Shown here: piece after piece, positions 8,471 through 17,249 of the stretch | How positions within the stretch are numbered: the first letter of the stretch is position 1 | How the letters are laid out: each line of letters starts with the position of its first letter | Origin: Sphingobacteriales bacterium | GTDB taxonomy: Bacteria > Bacteroidota > Bacteroidia > Chitinophagales > Chitinophagaceae | Reading direction: 5' to 3' | Length of the DNA: 64,000 bases | Assembly: GCA_016200915.1 (NCBI GenBank) | Contig: JACQDV010000023.1 | Coordinates: 56,035-120,034 of the forward strand | Notes under the pieces: generated by a model | What the model was told of the DNA's origin: nothing | The model's database searches: none | Seen by the model: the letters and a program-made list of their open reading frames with translations, nothing else | Program-made: the position numbers and the translations under genes

Positions 8471-9729
8471 CCCAGAAATTTGCAGTTGGCAGTATAATAA
8501 ACCGGATTTGCGAATCTTCTAAGCAGAGGTTTGTTTTGATTTTGATCCGAATATTTCACTATCCATTCTTTTTCCATTTGATCTAGGTCAGCTATCTGCG
8601 GAGATAATTTGTCAACAGATGCCTGAACAGCTTCTCTAAAAGCGATCCATTGCTCGTGTAATGTTTCTGCTTCACCGATGTTGAGAGGAATTGCAGGAAC
8701 CAAACCGAAAAATTTAGCGACACCGATAGGATCTATCGGTCGTGGATATTTTACATTGCTCTGGTTGCATACATTTTGAGCACCCAATTTTTCAAGCCGG
8801 GATTTTTTTTCATCACTATAAGATCCCTGAAGAGATCTTTTGAGTGATTCAGTAGCTTGTTGCGTTTGTCCTTCTGATTGCTGAATGAGACATAAAGTTT
8901 CATTAGCTCTTGAATGAATGCTGTAAATTCTTACCGCATCCTCAAGATTTTTTTTTGCTTTATTCATATCACCCAAACCAAACCATGCCTGACCAAGATT
9001 ATTAAGAATTGTACTGTTAAATGGATATTTGCTATTCAAATTATCCAGTATTGGAATTGAGTATTGCTCTCCGCCAGCCATTGTCAGGTAAGCAGCATAA
9101 TTATTCAGATTATCTGCATTGTTCATATCTGCAAGGCAAGCTTTCCCATATATATACAAACCCATTTCCGGAAATCCGCCTGCCATGCAAGCGAATGCAT
9201 ATTGCCCCATTGCCTGAGCTGAATATTTTCTTGCTTTAAGCGTATCGAAAAGTTGCATTCCAAGTTTCTTCCCTTCAATCGCCAACTTATTTTCAACTTC
9301 CTGTGTCGTTTGTTTCATGAAAACAAAAAGCTCTCCGTCATTTAAGATCTTCTTAGGAAGCGAATTAATTCTATTTACATCTCTTTTAGGAATTTCTGAA
9401 GTTTCACTATTGAATGCCTGCTGAATAACCTTGTTTGACATGTTCGAAACATTCTTATTCAATCCTTGCATCATCTTCAATTGTTTCTTCAGCATTCCGA
9501 TCTGTTCTTTCAGGTTTTTTATTGTCTCTTCATCTGTTTCTGTTTTTAATTGTTCCTCCAGATCAGCAATCTCTTTTGCTATTCCACTGGTCGCTTCATT
9601 CATTTGCGATTGGATCTTATTTTTGGTTGGTACTGCACGATTATCAGCACCCACTTTTTTCTTTGGAGTTTGTGAAAATGCGCCAACGCCAACAGCTATA
9701 AAAAAAAGAAATAGTATGATGATACGCAT
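8407..9729 (-). CDS. Exported coiled-coil and TPR protein (N-terminal part of a frameshifted gene)
   Basis: 440 aa. Seen: a signal peptide (to about residue 20), a coiled coil at about residues 45-85 (ADLEEQLKTETDEETIKNL), then alpha-helical TPR-like repeats at about residues 165-300, with typical lines such as ILNNLGQAWFGLGDMNKAKKNLEDAV. TPR arrays bind protein partners, so this is probably a periplasmic scaffold for the cluster. Its stop, 64 bases inside the next frame, looks like the result of a single-base loss near 8440. It starts 9 bases after the OmpA-domain gene ends, which implies co-transcription. Confidence 0.7.
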   Translation of the reverse strand: MRIIILFLFFIAVGVGAFSQTPKKKVGADNRAVPTKNKIQSQMNEATSGIAKEIADLEEQLKTETDEETIKNLKEQIGMLKKQLKMMQGLNKNVSNMSNKVIQQAFNSETSEIPKRDVNRINSLPKKILNDGELFVFMKQTTQEVENKLAIEGKKLGMQLFDTLKARKYSAQAMGQYAFACMAGGFPEMGLYIYGKACLADMNNADNLNNYAAYLTMAGGEQYSIPILDNLNSKYPFNSTILNNLGQAWFGLGDMNKAKKNLEDAVRIYSIHSRANETLCLIQQSEGQTQQATESLKRSLQGSYSDEKKSRLEKLGAQNVCNQSNVKYPRPIDPIGVAKFFGLVPAIPLNIGEAETLHEQWIAFREAVQASVDKLSPQIADLDQMEKEWIVKYSDQNQNKPLLRRFANPVYYTANCKFLGWLVSEEAAMKNLAKHFQMPL

Positions 9730-9738
9730 AACTTTTGA

Positions 9739-10944
9739 TTAGATTTTTATAAACTCAACTCTCCGGTTATTTGCTTTTCCGGCAGGAGTGTCATTCTTAT
9801 CTATAGGTTCGCTTTCACCTTTACCATCTGTTTCCATCCGGCTTTCATCAATACCAAATTCTTTTGCAAGCATTTCCTTTACTGCGGCGGCTCTTCTTTT
9901 TGATAAATCAAGATTGGCGTCGTCTTTTCCATCAGCATCAGTATGTCCAACGATCTTTACTTTCAGATCAGGATTTTCTTTTAATACTGTAGCCATTTCT
10001 TTTAAAGTACCATAAGATTCGGGTTTAATGTTAGCACTGTTCACATCAAACAAAATTCCATGCGTAACCCATTTATTCTGCTTTAGTATTTTATTTCTTG
10101 TATCCGGTGCACCAACAGCTAACTTCAGGTTAGCGATTAAGAAATGCCAGTCACGATCAGTTAATAATATCCAGAATAAAAAAGAGTTAAGTTTCGCTTC
10201 CGGCACAATTGCTTTGGGAACATCCCACACTTTATCTTCATTTATATAAACCCGGAGTCTTTCCTTTTGCCTCCAGAATGCAACATGAACTGGTTTGGTG
10301 ATATCTTTAAAATAAGTGATTTGTGTACTGGTTGCTGCTTCTCCTTCACCCATTTTTTTTCTTTCATAACTGACTGAACCAATTCCTTCACCACCAGGAA
10401 TTATATTTAAATCAAAAGAGTTGCTTGCTGTTTGCCAGTCTTCAGGCTTATTTCGGTTTTTCAATTCGGCCAGCACAGATGATATTCCCCAGGAGTGGAC
10501 GGGTTGATCAATCATCATATCATATTCCAAAGTAAAATTTTCCGGAAGTGTATCGACGCCATCTGGCATGTAAAATCCTTTTTTTGTAAGCATAAACCAA
10601 CGACCCTGTTTACCATCTACGTTTACGGTTTCGCCGGCTCCATTGGTGTTCCATTTATCCGGAAGATCGCCAATAGCATCTGGTGCAAAATCCTCATACC
10701 ATATAATTCTCTCTCCGGGAACAAAATCATATTTACTGTAAACTTTAATCGTATTCGCTGACGATGTATTTTTGTCAGCCTGTTCGTTTTTAGCAGTGCT
10801 GCTGTCAGCAGAATTGTTACCGTTTTTCGATTCGATTTTTTCTTTTGCCTTGTTTTTTACTTTGTTTAGTAAACCGCCTAATTGAGAATGGGCATAAGAT
10901 GAGAGCACAAGAAAGGATAGTAGTAACCAGTAATTTTTTTTCAT
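9739..10944 (-). CDS. OmpA-family peptidoglycan-binding protein with a lectin-like middle domain
   Basis: 401 aa, first gene of a run of exported proteins. Seen: a signal peptide (to about residue 20), a basic/Asn-rich linker (NKVKNKAKEKIESK), a middle all-beta region at about residues 75-275 that resembles laminin-G/concanavalin-like folds, and a C-terminal OmpA domain at about residues 295-400 (GILFDVNSANIKPES ... VGHTDADGKDDANLDLSKRR ... NNRRVEFIKI). The OmpA domain anchors proteins non-covalently to peptidoglycan, so the protein probably tethers the cluster products to the wall. The ligand of the middle domain is unknown. A hairpin abuts the start codon. Confidence 0.85.
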   Translation of the reverse strand: MKKNYWLLLSFLVLSSYAHSQLGGLLNKVKNKAKEKIESKNGNNSADSSTAKNEQADKNTSSANTIKVYSKYDFVPGERIIWYEDFAPDAIGDLPDKWNTNGAGETVNVDGKQGRWFMLTKKGFYMPDGVDTLPENFTLEYDMMIDQPVHSWGISSVLAELKNRNKPEDWQTASNSFDLNIIPGGEGIGSVSYERKKMGEGEAATSTQITYFKDITKPVHVAFWRQKERLRVYINEDKVWDVPKAIVPEAKLNSFLFWILLTDRDWHFLIANLKLAVGAPDTRNKILKQNKWVTHGILFDVNSANIKPESYGTLKEMATVLKENPDLKVKIVGHTDADGKDDANLDLSKRRAAAVKEMLAKEFGIDESRMETDGKGESEPIDKNDTPAGKANNRRVEFIKI

Positions 10945-11124
10945 ACCCCGGAATTTTTAAGTGAAGAATTATTTCCGGGCAGGGATTATTGAAGGTGCTT
11001 TTTCGTGGTGCAAAGCGTAATAAGAATAAAAAGATACTTAATATTTGAGGAGAAAAAAAATGATTTTTAAGAGCTGGGATAAAGAGAGTGAGTATGGGTT
11101 ACTTAGTTGCAAAGGATAATGGTA

Positions 11125-13062
11125 CTATAATCTTGAACTTATTTTACCAATCTTATCAATACTTATTTTTTCTTCAGCCACCAGGTGATTAAGTACTTTC
11201 CAAACCTTTTCTTTATGAATTCCTTTTAGCTGCATTAATAAATCCTTTACTTCAGTTTCACTATTCTTAAGCGATGAAAATATTTTACCGGAGATAGTTT
11301 CTATTTCTTCAGCAGATAGATTGATTCTCTTCTGATGTAAACAATTATCGCAGATGCCGCAGTTTTTGCTGTTGCTGTCAGTAAAGTATTCAGCAATCAT
11401 TTTACTGCGGCAAAGAGAAGTTTCTTTTACATAGTTGACGATAGCTTTCACTCTGGCGGCATATACTTCTTTTCTTTTTTGATATTGTTGCTGATTGATG
11501 GTAAGGTCTTCTGCTTTTATTCTTGGCTGAAGGAATTGCAGTTGTGGTTTGTCTTTTTGCGGCTGATAGTGTATGACTCCCAGCTGATGTAACTGCCCCA
11601 GCTCTTTTATAACAAGATCATCAGTTTGGTTGGTAAAGTGGGCCAGTTGTTTTTCTGAAACAATAGCGGCCACATCAAATATGCCTTCGTAAGAACGCAA
11701 TAAACCTTTGATGGTAATTGTTAATTCAGGATGTGATGATTCAACTTCCCGCAGGTAATCTTTGTTGCAGACAAACTGTACTCTTGCCGGTAAAAATATT
11801 TGTTCGCTAAAACTTACAAAAGCTTCCTGTTCCAGAGCTTTGAGAGAGTAAACAACTGTATGAATATTTAATTTGAATTTTTTCAGGAAGTCGTTCAAAT
11901 CAAAATCAAAAAATACTTCTTCTCCGCTATTGGTTGCCACTTGTAAATAATTGGCCAGTGACTGGTAAACTGTTCTTATATCTTCTATGCCGGGAAAACG
12001 AATCGCAACCTGCTCTTCCAGTTCTTTTAAATCATTGTCTTCATACAGCAACACGGCATAGGCTTTTTGTTCATCTCTTCCTGCACGGCCTGCTTCCTGG
12101 TAATAATTTTCTAAGCAATCCGGCACATCGTAATGAATAACAGAACGAACATCCGGTTTATCAATACCCATTCCAAAAGCATTGGTACAAACCATCACTC
12201 TTGTTTTGTTGCTAATCCACGCCTGTTGTTTTTCGCTTCTTACATCATTACTTAATCCAGCATGATAATAATCTGTGTTGATAGAATACGAACGCAGCGC
12301 TTCAGCCACTTCCTGTGTACGCTTGCGGCTTTTGCAATAAACAATACCAGTACCCGGAACATTTTGCAATACTTCCACCACTTTATTTATCCTTGATGGA
12401 ACATGAAAAACACTGTATGAAAGATTCGGTCGCTCAAATGATTTTTGAAAACGCCTCCACCCCCTCCTTGCCTCCCCCGTGGGAGGATAGGGAGGAGTGA
12501 GCTTTTCGCAAATATCTTCCTGTACTTCTTTAGTAGCTGAAGCCGTTAACGCTAACACAGGTACATTGGGTAACTCTTCTCTCAGTAAAGCAATGCGCAA
12601 ATAAGGTGGGCGAAAATCATATCCCCATTGAGAAATACAATGTGCTTCATCCACCGCTATTAAATTGATATGTAGCGAAGGAAGATATTCTTTGAATAGA
12701 TTTGTTTCTAACCGTTCAGGAGAAACATATAAGAATTTGCAATTGCTGTTGCCGGCAATCTTTAATGTGTTGATTACTTCTTTTCTGCTCATACCGGAGT
12801 AAACAGCAAAAGCAGTAATGCTTTTCTTGCGCAGGTTTTCCACCTGGTCTTTCATCAATGCAATAAGCGGACTGATGACCAGGCACAATCCATCCATTGC
12901 CAATGCAGGAACCTGGAAGCAAACTGACTTGCCACCACCGGTTGGCAATAACGCAAGCGTATCATTTCCATCCAGTACAGATTGAATAATTTCTTTCTGC
13001 ATCGGGCGGAAGGAATTGTAGCCCCAGTATTGTTTGAGTATATTGACGGGAGTAGTTGTCAT
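11125..13062 (-). CDS. recQ: RecQ-family ATP-dependent DNA helicase
   Basis: 3'-5' DNA helicase acting in recombination and replication repair. Seen, in order: the Q-motif region (YWGYNSFRPMQ), motif I LLPTGGGKS, motif II AVDEAHCISQWG, motif III LALTASAT, motif V/VI with YYQEAGRAGRD, then a zinc-binding segment of four cysteines (CRSKM, CGICDNC) near residue 590. The HRDC domain is not evident; the protein ends soon after a winged-helix region, typical of short Bacteroidota RecQ. The ATG at 13062 was preferred to the TTG at 13068. Oddity: about 14 extra residues (PPYPPTGEARRGW) before FERPNLSY come from an in-frame palindromic repeat. Confidence 0.93.
   Translation of the reverse strand: MTTTPVNILKQYWGYNSFRPMQKEIIQSVLDGNDTLALLPTGGGKSVCFQVPALAMDGLCLVISPLIALMKDQVENLRKKSITAFAVYSGMSRKEVINTLKIAGNSNCKFLYVSPERLETNLFKEYLPSLHINLIAVDEAHCISQWGYDFRPPYLRIALLREELPNVPVLALTASATKEVQEDICEKLTPPYPPTGEARRGWRRFQKSFERPNLSYSVFHVPSRINKVVEVLQNVPGTGIVYCKSRKRTQEVAEALRSYSINTDYYHAGLSNDVRSEKQQAWISNKTRVMVCTNAFGMGIDKPDVRSVIHYDVPDCLENYYQEAGRAGRDEQKAYAVLLYEDNDLKELEEQVAIRFPGIEDIRTVYQSLANYLQVATNSGEEVFFDFDLNDFLKKFKLNIHTVVYSLKALEQEAFVSFSEQIFLPARVQFVCNKDYLREVESSHPELTITIKGLLRSYEGIFDVAAIVSEKQLAHFTNQTDDLVIKELGQLHQLGVIHYQPQKDKPQLQFLQPRIKAEDLTINQQQYQKRKEVYAARVKAIVNYVKETSLCRSKMIAEYFTDSNSKNCGICDNCLHQKRINLSAEEIETISGKIFSSLKNSETEVKDLLMQLKGIHKEKVWKVLNHLVAEEKISIDKIGKISSRL
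12462..12495. repeat. Nested palindromic C/G repeat inserted in frame in recQ
   Basis: Two nested stems, CCCTCC/GGGAGG (12462-12467 with 12490-12495) and CCTCCC/GGGAGG (12471-12476 with 12481-12486). Similar C-rich/G-rich palindromes lie at 15743-15763 and 23458-23482. Confidence 0.7.
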
Positions 13063-13069
13063 CAGCAAA

Positions 13070-13441
13070 TTAAATACTCAGGAGAATTAAATCAAGCTCT
13101 TTAATTTTTTTTAAAGCTTTATCAGCAGAAATTAAAGGTGTACGATACTTTATACTGGTTGCAGCGATTATCGCATCTGGAAGTTTTATGGTATAATTTT
13201 GTTTAATCTTTACAGCAATATCTTTTATTTCTTCATCAAAAGGAAAAATAACAGTATCGTCCAGTAACGATTTTCTTGCCTTGAAAACTTTTGAAGAAAT
13301 GTTTTTTACTCCCAGTAATTCCATTTCAGTAATCACAGAAACAACAATAAATTTATCAAGATAGGTCAGGGTTTCTTTTCGCCCTTCAAGCAGGTATATG
13401 ATAAAGTTGGTGTCAGCTAATATGGTATTAATCCCATTCAC
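13070..13441 (-). CDS. vapC: PIN-domain ribonuclease toxin (VapC-like)
   Basis: 123-aa PIN-domain protein, the toxin of a type II toxin-antitoxin pair. PIN toxins are Mg-dependent RNases that cut tRNA, rRNA or mRNA. Seen: first acidic residue in LADTNFIIYLLEG, second in TEMELLG, third in KLPDAIIAATS and fourth in SADKAL, the complete acidic quartet. Its start overlaps the end of a 50-aa antitoxin frame by 14 bases, the usual antitoxin-first arrangement. It ends 7 bases upstream of the recQ start on the same strand, so some read-through into recQ is possible. Confidence 0.88.
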   Translation of the reverse strand: MNGINTILADTNFIIYLLEGRKETLTYLDKFIVVSVITEMELLGVKNISSKVFKARKSLLDDTVIFPFDEEIKDIAVKIKQNYTIKLPDAIIAATSIKYRTPLISADKALKKIKELDLILLSI

Positions 13442-13580
13442 TGCGTAATTTTTTTTGATAAGAAAGACCGTCTATTCCAAGTTTTAGTTTACCAAAATGC
13501 TTTTTTAGGTTACCTCCGGCCTTTTTTTTGGGAGCTGATACTTTAGTAATAGTTGTTTTCTTTTGTTTTGTATGCGCCAT
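13428..13580 (-). CDS. Small antitoxin partner of the PIN toxin
   Basis: 50 codons from the ATG at 13580 to a TAA at 13428-13430, overlapping the toxin start by 14 bases. The N-terminal half is strongly basic (MAHTKQKKTTITKVSAPKKK); the C-terminal part, FGKLKLGIDGLSYQKKLR, is the kind of short helix/extended segment with which antitoxins of PIN toxins wrap their toxin. No clear DNA-binding fold is visible in so short a protein. Position and overlap make the role likely; the sequence family is not named with certainty. Confidence 0.7.
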   Translation of the reverse strand: MAHTKQKKTTITKVSAPKKKAGGNLKKHFGKLKLGIDGLSYQKKLRSEWD

Positions 13581-13600
13581 TATTTTTTTTGAAAGTTACA

Positions 13601-15727
13601 TCAAATTACCTTTTTCACAAATAACCTTACAGAATTAATGGCCAGCACAACATCACTAAAGCCCATCGCCAATGCAGCTAAACCCGGGGATAGCAATCCG
13701 AGAGCAGCAATTGGAATGGCAATGACATTATAGATAAAAGCCCAGAATAAATTTTGTTTGATGGTAGTGAAAGTATGTTTCCCCAAACCTAATGATAATG
13801 GCAAATGCTGAATGCCTTTATTCATCAGTACTACCTGTGCTGTTTGCATGGCGAGTTGTGTGGCATCACTCATGGATATGCCGATAGTAGCTTTGGCTAA
13901 TGCCGGTGCATCATTAATACCATCGCCCACCATGGCAGTAGGAGCTTTTTTGGTGAGGGTTTCGATAAACACTAATTTCTGTTCAGGACTTTGTTCAGCA
14001 ATCACTGCGTCTATTCCCAATACATCCGCCACTTTTTTAGAACGTTCATTGCTGTCACCACTCAATAAATAAGTTTTGATTCCTTTTGTATGCAGGTAAT
14101 CAACAACAGCTTTTGCTTCTGTTCTTATCTCATCACTTACGTCAATCCATCCCACCAACACTTCATTCTTTAATAAGTAAGCGGTGTGTGATGCATCATT
14201 AGTTTGGTTGGTGATTAATTTAAATGAACCAAGTTGATAGCTATTTCCTTCTTTATCTTCTGCATGGATACCAAGACCTTTTATCTCTTCGATCTTTTTC
14301 CAAAAAATACCATCTTTGGTTTTCCATTCGTTAACGATACATTTAGCAACCGGGTGATTGGAAAATTTTTCTAACGAAAAAACAATTCGTTTAAATCCCT
14401 CTTCATTAATGCCGTCAGTTGCCAACTTCCAACTGTCAATTGTCAACTCACCTTTCGTCAGCGTACCTGTTTTATCAAACACTACATTGCGTATTTCTTT
14501 AAATAACTCTAAACTCTTAGCATCTCTGAACAATATTCCATTCTTTGCTGCTCTGCCTAATCCAACGGCAATAGCAGCAGGAGTTGCCAATCCCATGGCA
14601 CAGGGACAGGATATAACCAACACCGCAATACTCCGCATCAATGAATGAGTAAAGTTTACATCAAAAGCAAAATAGTTGAGTAAAAAAGTAATGACAGATA
14701 AACTGATAACAACCGGAACAAATACCGCACTTATTTTATCGGCCAGTTGTTGAATAGGTGGTTTTTCTCCCTGTGCCTGTTTGACGAGGTTTACTATGTT
14801 GGATAAAATGGTATCATTGCCAACTGCTGTAACCTGTGCTTTAACTGTTCCATCCACAATCAAACTTCCACCAATCAATTTATCTTTTGCCTTTTTAAGT
14901 AACGGCTTACTTTCTCCTGTAAGTAATGCTTCATTAACCCGTACTTCACCCCACAAAATTTTACAATCCATTGGTACCTGTTCACCGCTTCTTATTAAAA
15001 TCAAATCACCGGTATGCAGTTTAGTATTTTCTATTGGAAAAATCTGTTCTTTATGTTCATCGTCAAAGGCAATCATATTGGCCATCACCTTCTGACTGCG
15101 GTTTAAATCTTTTAATGCTTTTTGCGTGGTTTGTACCGTTTTATCTTCTAACCACTCACCAAGAAAAACTAAGGTAATGATGGTGGCAGTAGTTTCAAAA
15201 AATAAATACTCCATGCCAAGGTTAAGCATGGCGCCAATTAAACTATAAACAAAAGCAGCAGTAGCACCCAATGCAATTAATACATGCATGTTGGGCATAC
15301 CGTTGCGTAAACTTTTAATAGCTCTTGTTCCAAAAAAACTCATGCCTAAAATGTACACCGGCAAACAAATGACCAATTGAATCCATGGGTTCATAAGCCA
15401 ATGGATATGCCACCATTTGTCAAGCATGTGTTGCAGTAACAGAGCAGTAAATGGCAAACAGAATAAAAATCGTTGCAAATGATTTTGAAAAAACTTTTTG
15501 GGAGATTTTACTATTACAGCTTCGTGAGTAACCACATGATATCCGAGTCCTTCAATTCCTTTTATAATTTTTGAAGCAGCAAATTCACCATTAGTATCAA
15601 ACGAAACATCACCACCAATAAAATTTACTTTCACATTTTTCATCCCTTCATTCTGTAAATATTTATTGACGGAGAGGGCACAATTACTGCAGGTCATTCC
15701 TTCGACGGTCCAGTTCACTTTTTCCAT
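13601..15727 (-). CDS. copA: Copper-type heavy-metal P1B ATPase
   Basis: 708-aa inner-membrane P-type ATPase that exports Cu(I) (possibly Ag(I)) to the periplasm. Seen: one N-terminal HMA domain with GMTCSNC (residues about 10-16), eight membrane segments, the actuator motif LTGESKPL, the transmembrane metal site SCPCAMGLATP, the phosphorylation site DKTGTLTKGE, SNHPVAK (the P1B HP motif) and MVGDGINDAPALA. The CPC motif with the single CxxC domain supports monovalent copper. Transcribed alone from a TAnnTTTG element at 15777; its leader holds a C/G palindrome. The gene diverges from tsaE. Confidence 0.93.
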   Translation of the reverse strand: MEKVNWTVEGMTCSNCALSVNKYLQNEGMKNVKVNFIGGDVSFDTNGEFAASKIIKGIEGLGYHVVTHEAVIVKSPKKFFQNHLQRFLFCLPFTALLLQHMLDKWWHIHWLMNPWIQLVICLPVYILGMSFFGTRAIKSLRNGMPNMHVLIALGATAAFVYSLIGAMLNLGMEYLFFETTATIITLVFLGEWLEDKTVQTTQKALKDLNRSQKVMANMIAFDDEHKEQIFPIENTKLHTGDLILIRSGEQVPMDCKILWGEVRVNEALLTGESKPLLKKAKDKLIGGSLIVDGTVKAQVTAVGNDTILSNIVNLVKQAQGEKPPIQQLADKISAVFVPVVISLSVITFLLNYFAFDVNFTHSLMRSIAVLVISCPCAMGLATPAAIAVGLGRAAKNGILFRDAKSLELFKEIRNVVFDKTGTLTKGELTIDSWKLATDGINEEGFKRIVFSLEKFSNHPVAKCIVNEWKTKDGIFWKKIEEIKGLGIHAEDKEGNSYQLGSFKLITNQTNDASHTAYLLKNEVLVGWIDVSDEIRTEAKAVVDYLHTKGIKTYLLSGDSNERSKKVADVLGIDAVIAEQSPEQKLVFIETLTKKAPTAMVGDGINDAPALAKATIGISMSDATQLAMQTAQVVLMNKGIQHLPLSLGLGKHTFTTIKQNLFWAFIYNVIAIPIAALGLLSPGLAALAMGFSDVVLAINSVRLFVKKVI

Positions 15728-15742
15728 GCTATTCTTTTTTCT

Positions 15743-15763
15743 CCCTCTCTGTTTAGGAGAGGG
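15743..15763. repeat. C/G palindrome in the copA leader
   Basis: CCCTCTC/GAGAGGG stem (15743-15749 with 15757-15763) between the copA promoter element and its start codon. Same style as the repeat inside recQ, and it would fold in the copA mRNA leader. Confidence 0.5.
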
Positions 15764-15776
15764 TAGGGGCGAGGTA

Positions 15777-15784
15777 CAAATTTA
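15777..15784 (-). promoter_or_regulatory. -7 promoter element for copA (TAAATTTG on minus)
   Basis: Exact TAnnTTTG match on the minus strand, 49 bases upstream of the copA start. Confidence 0.5.
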
Positions 15785-15823
15785 CAAAACCTAAAAATGA
15801 CGATTTTACTAATTAGGGAACAA

Positions 15824-15831
15824 TATCTTTG
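15824..15831 (+). promoter_or_regulatory. -7 promoter element for tsaE (TATCTTTG)
   Basis: Exact TAnnTTTG match ending 10 bases before the tsaE ATG. The mRNA leader must be only a few bases, and the element supports the ATG at 15842 over upstream ATGs. Confidence 0.55.
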
Positions 15832-15841
15832 CAGCCTTAAC

Positions 15842-16255
15842 ATGCAACTAACATATACTTTACAAACGATTAATGAAGCGGCAAAGCAATTCTGGCAGAC
15901 AGCCGGAGAGGCTAAAGTGTTTGCCCTGCATGGAAACATGGGCACTGGCAAAACTACTTTGGTGCATGCTTTATGTGAGGTAAGAGGTGTAAAAGATGTG
16001 GTGGGAAGTCCAACCTTTTCTTTGATTAATGAATACCGTGATGCGGAAGGTAAAACGATTTATCACCTGGATTTATACCGATTGGAAAACGAAGAGGAAG
16101 CGATAAGAGCAGGAGTAGAAGATTGTTTGTACAGCGGTGAAATTTGTTTGGTGGAATGGCCGGAGAAAGCTGCGCATTTATTTCCTGATGATACGCTGCA
16201 TGTAAAGATTGAACTGGTAGATGATAAAACAAGGAGTTTAATGATTAATGGATAG
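15842..16255 (+). CDS. tsaE: tRNA t6A37 biosynthesis ATPase TsaE
   Basis: 137-aa P-loop ATPase that works with TsaB and TsaD to make N6-threonylcarbamoyladenosine at position 37 of ANN-decoding tRNAs. Seen: Walker A HGNMGTGKTTL near residue 30, the conserved GSPTFSLINEY segment, YHLDLYRL and VEWPEKA, all family hallmarks, at normal family length. I chose the ATG at 15842 because an upstream in-frame ATG lies before the promoter element. TsaB and TsaD are not in the window. Confidence 0.93.
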   Translation: MQLTYTLQTINEAAKQFWQTAGEAKVFALHGNMGTGKTTLVHALCEVRGVKDVVGSPTFSLINEYRDAEGKTIYHLDLYRLENEEEAIRAGVEDCLYSGEICLVEWPEKAAHLFPDDTLHVKIELVDDKTRSLMING

Positions 16256-16496
16256 TGGAAAGTTGATAGTGGATAATTAACAATTAGCTAATGTAACAAT
16301 GGCTCAATAACGCAATGGCGCAATCTGCGGCTTTTTAATTGCAATAGGCAACTGGAAACTAGAAAACCACAAACCTAAAACTCAGAACTTAAAACTTGTA
16401 ACTGTTTCCAGGTCATTTTGTCCGTTTTTTTTCCCCGCATGGTATTTGAAGAAGCAAATCACTTAAATTGCCTTTCGGAACTTATTAATTACGAAT

Positions 16497-17192
16497 ATGA
16501 ATCAAGCAAAAGAATTTGAAAAATATGCCGTAAAGCATCGTGGTATTTCCAGTGCCGTGCTGCACCAGTATGCCAATATGATGCCCACAGCTTTAACGCC
16601 CAACATTATTGAAGAACGTCCGATGAATGTTGCGGTGATGGATGTATATAGCCGGTTGATGATGGACAGAATTATTTTTCTTGGCTATCCTGTTACAGAA
16701 GAAGTAGCGAACATTATTGTTGCTCAGTTATTGTTTTTAGAAAGTGCCGACCGCACCCGTGATATACAGATGTACATCAACAGTCCGGGTGGTAGTGTAT
16801 ATGCGGGATTAGGTGTGTACGATACCATGCAATATATTTCTGCCGATGTATCCACCATTTGTATTGGAGTGGCAGCTTCTATGGCTTCTGTGCTACTGAC
16901 GGCAGGTACAAAAGGAAAACGCACAGCACTTAAGCATAGCCGCATTATGATGCACCAACCCAGTGCCGGTGCAGGTGGACAGGCCAGTGATATTTTAATC
17001 ACCGTAAATGAAGTAAAGAAGCTGAAGAAAGAATTATATGATGTTATTGCTTTTCACAGCGGACAGGAAGTAGATAAAATCACCAAAGATTTTGACCGTG
17101 ATTTCTGGATGACAGCGATGGAAGCAAAAGACTATGGATTAGTAGATGAGGTGCTGGTAATGAATCCAAGAAAACTGAAAGAAGAGAAATAA
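16497..17192 (+). CDS. clpP: ATP-dependent Clp protease proteolytic subunit, copy 1
   Basis: 231-aa serine peptidase that forms the ClpXP barrel with a Clp ATPase. Seen: the catalytic serine in GVAASMASV (about residue 127), the histidine in MMHQPSAGA (about 152), the aspartate in the FDRDFWM region (about 201), and the INSPGG oxyanion loop. The N-terminus carries about 35 extra residues compared with the second copy. It is followed by a second clpP and clpX on the same strand, with a 57-base gap to the second. The 240 bases upstream hold only degenerate short repeats. Confidence 0.95.
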   Translation: MNQAKEFEKYAVKHRGISSAVLHQYANMMPTALTPNIIEERPMNVAVMDVYSRLMMDRIIFLGYPVTEEVANIIVAQLLFLESADRTRDIQMYINSPGGSVYAGLGVYDTMQYISADVSTICIGVAASMASVLLTAGTKGKRTALKHSRIMMHQPSAGAGGQASDILITVNEVKKLKKELYDVIAFHSGQEVDKITKDFDRDFWMTAMEAKDYGLVDEVLVMNPRKLKEEK

Positions 17193-17249
17193 AAACAGTT
17201 TTAAGTTTTAGGTTGAAAGTTTTAAGTTAACTCCGCAAAAAATTTGATT

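Noticed and set aside
14421..14447. GTCAAC-like repeat inside copA
   Set aside because: Contains TGTCAATTGTCAAC, but CopA length and motifs here are normal, so no insertion is supported.
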